The position numbers and the translations under genes were made by a program. From assembly GCA_020343555.1 (NCBI GenBank), contig CP070800.1:1230605-1238344 (forward strand): a stretch of 7,740 nt of DNA, read 5' to 3'. The notes beneath the pieces were generated by a model. The model had not been told where the DNA came from, ran no database searches, and saw only the letters and a program-made list of their open reading frames with translations. This document shows positions 5,214-7,740 of the stretch, piece by piece (positions within the stretch are counted from its first letter, which is position 1; the number at the start of each line of letters is the position of its first letter). This stretch comes from Dehalococcoidales bacterium (lineage in GTDB: Bacteria; Chloroflexota; Dehalococcoidia; Dehalococcoidales; UBA2162).

Positions 5214-7740
5214 TTGAAATGTCCACATTGTCAGGCTGAAAGTCGAGAGGGCGCTGAATTCTGCGGTAAATGTGGCAAACCTCTCGTTTCCGAACTTATC
5301 TGTCCAAAATGTAATCATTCAAATCCGGTAGATAATTTGTACTGTGAAAAATGCGGTCAGTCCCTCACCGAATCAACTCCTGCTCCTGCTAAAGAATCCA
5401 CTGTCTCTGCTACCGAACCCACCTCCTTTGTCGACGGTCGCTACCAGGTAATCAAGAAACTCGGTGAGGGCGGCAAGAAAAAAGCCTACCTCGTCCATGA
5501 CAGTAAACTCGACAGGGACGTCGCTTTTGCCCTCATCAAGACCGAAAATCTCGACGAAAAAGCCAGGAAACGCATCACCCGTGAAGCCCAGGCTATGGGG
5601 AAACTCGGCGATCACCCCAACATAATGTCAATCTTCGAAATGGATGAAATCAACGGGCAACCCTATATCGTCATGCCCAACATGACTGGTGGCGATGTCG
5701 AAGGACTTATAGAAAAAGCACCCGACCATAAACTGCCCCTCGACCAAGCTATCAGTATCGCTAAAGCAGTATGCCGCGGACTTGACTTTGCCCACTCCAA
5801 GGGAGTTATCCATCGTGATATCAAGCCGGGTAATGTCTGGCTGACCGAGGACGGCACTGCCAAGATAGGCGATTTCGGCCTGGCGGTAATGAGCGATGTC
5901 TCCAGACTGACCGTTGAAGGCATGATGGTCGGTACTTATTCATACATGCCGCCCGAACAGGCTGAAGGCGGAGAAGTAACCGAAAAATCCGACCTTTACT
6001 CGCTGGGTGCAATGCTCTACGAAATGGTAACCGGTAGACCGCCGTTCGTCGGTGACGACTACGTGGCGGTGGTAACCCAACACATCAATAACCAACCGAT
6101 CCTGCCCACCTGGCACAGGGCTGATCTGTCACCAGCACTCGAATCACTTATCATGTTGCTCCTTGAAAAAGATGCTGATAAGAGACCTGCTTCCGCTAGC
6201 GTTGTCCTCCAAGCTTTGGAATCGATAGAAAAAGGTGATCTGAAAGAAGAGACTGTGGAAACCCAGTCACCTACTGAAAATCCCCTCTACCGAAGAATAT
6301 TCGTCGGTAGAGAGCAGGAACTGAAACAGCTCAAGACCGCCTTCGATAGCGCCATGTCCGGTCAGGGCTCTCTTTCGATGGTAGTGGGAGAGCCGGGTAT
6401 AGGCAAGACTTCCCTCTGCGAGCAGTTGAAAACCTACGTTACCCTGAAGGGTGGAAAAACGCTGATCGGGTACTGTTATGAAGAAGGCTCTCTGTCACTC
6501 CCCTACCTTGCCTTCGTCGAAGCGATGCGTTCCTATGTCCTGGACAGGGAGGTTGAAGACCTGAAGAAAGAATTGGGATCAGGTGCAACCGATGTGGCGA
6601 AAATAGTGTCCGAAGTAAGAGAGAAACTCCATGTGAAACCGAGAGAATCCCAGAATCCCGAGGAAGACAGATACCGGCTGATGCAGGCTGTTTCATCATT
6701 CCTGGCAAACGCGGCTTCCGTAAAACCGATGATGGTACTGCTTGAAGACCTTCACGACGCCGATAAAGGTACCCTTGAAATGCTTTCCTACGTGTCCCGC
6801 AACCTGGGTAATACGAGACTGTTGATCGTCGGTACCTACCGCGACGTTGAAGTTGACAGAACTCATCCGTTGTCGGCTGCCCTGGCTGAACTGAGAAGAG
6901 TTTCTACGTTCGGTCGGGTCTTACTGAGAGGTTTGAGTGCCGAAGAGGTAGGCAGGATGTTGACAGGCATCACCGGAGAAGAGATACCCTTCGGACTGGC
7001 CCAGGCAGTGCATAATCAGACCGAGGGAAATCCCCTCTTCGTCCAGGAGGTAGTACGCTACCTTACCGAAGAGAAACTGCTTGTCCGTGCCGGTGGGAAA
7101 CTGGTTACCTCGGACGCAACTACCATCCAGATGAGTATCCCCGAAGGACTCCGGGATGTTATCGGGAAGCGCCTCTCTAACCTGAGTGAAGAATGCAACA
7201 GGCTTCTGTCCGTAGCAGCCGTGATAGGTCGTGAGTTCAGGCTGGACGTGCTGCAGAAGGTGGCTGATATACCTGAAGATGATCTTCTGACTGCAATTGA
7301 AGAAGCCAAGAACGTGGCTATCATAGAGGAACGCTCTGCTGTAGGTGCGGGAGTTACCTACCGCTTTGCCCACGCATTTTTCCGGACGATACTCTACGAG
7401 GAGAACATCGCTCCCCGCCGCATTCGCCTGCATCAGCAGGTGGCAAAAGCCTTAGAGGAAGTGTATGTCAATCGACTCCAGGAACACGCCGCCGAACTGG
7501 CAGAACATTTCTCCTACTCCACCGAAGTAGACGACCTGGCAAAAGCGGTCAGTTACGGAGAAATGGCGGCGAAGCGCGCTACTGACGTATACGAGTTCGG
7601 TGAAGCGGTAAGACTTCTCCAGCAGGCTCTGAAAGTGCAGGAGGTTCTCGATCCGGAAGATAAAGGTAAGAGATGCGACCTGTTGATCAAGACAGGTAGA
7701 GCTCTAATATCTGCCGGGCGACCCCGTCAAGCTGTTGATA
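5214..7740 (+). CDS. Double zinc ribbon - Ser/Thr kinase - AAA ATPase multidomain protein, C-terminus cut
   Basis: The frame is open to the right edge, giving 842 residues. Two zinc ribbons come first, each C-x2-C-x10-C-x2-C (C3, C6, C17, C20; C30, C33, C44, C47), then a Pro/Ser/Thr-rich linker. A Hanks-type kinase domain spans about 77-340: catalytic-loop HRDIKPGN (200-207), DFG (220-222), PPE (246-248), D260 and R324, with K109 as likely ATP lysine and E124 as likely helix-C partner. The glycine loop reads LGEGGKKKAYL, with Lys at the usual third glycine. From about 362 (FVGREQEL) an AAA_16/COG3899-like ATPase follows: Walker A GEPGIGKTS (392-400), Walker B VLLEDLHDAD (508-517), GTYRD (540-544), then YRFAHAFFRTILYEE (716-730), typical of this family. 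Residues after about 755 look helical and TPR-like. No membrane segment is seen, so it is probably a cytoplasmic signalling hub. Ligand and output are unknown, as the C-terminus lies outside. Confidence 0.92.
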   Translation, partial: MKCPHCQAESREGAEFCGKCGKPLVSELICPKCNHSNPVDNLYCEKCGQSLTESTPAPAKESTVSATEPTSFVDGRYQVIKKLGEGGKKKAYLVHDSKLDRDVAFALIKTENLDEKARKRITREAQAMGKLGDHPNIMSIFEMDEINGQPYIVMPNMTGGDVEGLIEKAPDHKLPLDQAISIAKAVCRGLDFAHSKGVIHRDIKPGNVWLTEDGTAKIGDFGLAVMSDVSRLTVEGMMVGTYSYMPPEQAEGGEVTEKSDLYSLGAMLYEMVTGRPPFVGDDYVAVVTQHINNQPILPTWHRADLSPALESLIMLLLEKDADKRPASASVVLQALESIEKGDLKEETVETQSPTENPLYRRIFVGREQELKQLKTAFDSAMSGQGSLSMVVGEPGIGKTSLCEQLKTYVTLKGGKTLIGYCYEEGSLSLPYLAFVEAMRSYVLDREVEDLKKELGSGATDVAKIVSEVREKLHVKPRESQNPEEDRYRLMQAVSSFLANAASVKPMMVLLEDLHDADKGTLEMLSYVSRNLGNTRLLIVGTYRDVEVDRTHPLSAALAELRRVSTFGRVLLRGLSAEEVGRMLTGITGEEIPFGLAQAVHNQTEGNPLFVQEVVRYLTEEKLLVRAGGKLVTSDATTIQMSIPEGLRDVIGKRLSNLSEECNRLLSVAAVIGREFRLDVLQKVADIPEDDLLTAIEEAKNVAIIEERSAVGAGVTYRFAHAFFRTILYEENIAPRRIRLHQQVAKALEEVYVNRLQEHAAELAEHFSYSTEVDDLAKAVSYGEMAAKRATDVYEFGEAVRLLQQALKVQEVLDPEDKGKRCDLLIKTGRALISAGRPRQAVD

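Noticed and set aside
5219..5221. ATG at 5219 as start of the kinase gene
   Set aside because: It is out of frame with the zinc ribbons. TTG 5214 gives the in-frame KCPHC start with AGGTG at 8 nt.
5373..7433. Minus-strand open frames of 61-170 codons within 5373-7433
   Set aside because: They are shadows of the 842-codon kinase/ATPase frame, which has intact motifs throughout. The longest (6921-7433) shows no recognisable domain.

Overview
The window holds chromosomal DNA from a bacterium of moderate GC content, with Shine-Dalgarno-led genes and sigma-70-type promoters. The gene set (tilS, a DUF2344 radical-SAM-linked protein, CNNM/CBS ion transporters, and a double-zinc-ribbon Ser/Thr kinase fused to an AAA/STAND-type ATPase) resembles what I know from Chloroflexota such as Dehalococcoidia. 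That placement is a low-confidence inference and no marker gene here settles it.

The left 4.7 kb is one leftward (minus-strand) operon. Read in transcription order it is: a CNNM/CBS/CorC-HlyC protein (4647-3391), a second tandem paralogue (3376-2087), a DUF2344 protein overlapping it by 20 nt (2106-1462), a 153-nt spacer, and tilS (1307 to beyond the left edge). A TTGACA-17-TATTAT promoter (4726-4698) sits about 50 nt before the first gene, with an imperfect palindrome lying across its spacer. Two genes predict Mg2+/divalent cation transport and two link to RNA modification: TilS lysidinylates tRNA-Ile, and DUF2344 is usually a partner of a radical SAM enzyme that is not seen here.

A divergent regulatory stretch of about 560 bp (4648-5213) follows. 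It contains the leftward operon promoter, a rightward promoter (TGGACA-18-TAGAAT) for a 62-residue two-helix membrane protein (4871-5059), and a second rightward promoter (TTGACA-17-TAGACT) for the large downstream gene. A 7-bp-arm perfect inverted repeat lies immediately upstream of that last -35 box.

The right 2.5 kb (5214 to beyond the right edge) is a single open frame of at least 842 codons: two zinc ribbons, a Ser/Thr protein kinase domain with an unusual glycine loop, an AAA_16-like ATPase with Walker A and B, and the start of a helical TPR-like region. It looks like a multi-domain signalling protein. Its C-terminal output or sensor part lies outside the window.

Three of the five genes whose 5' ends can be judged best start at TTG or GTG, each chosen by a ribosome binding site or a blocking stop. 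I saw no rRNA, tRNA, CRISPR array, insertion sequence or phage gene.
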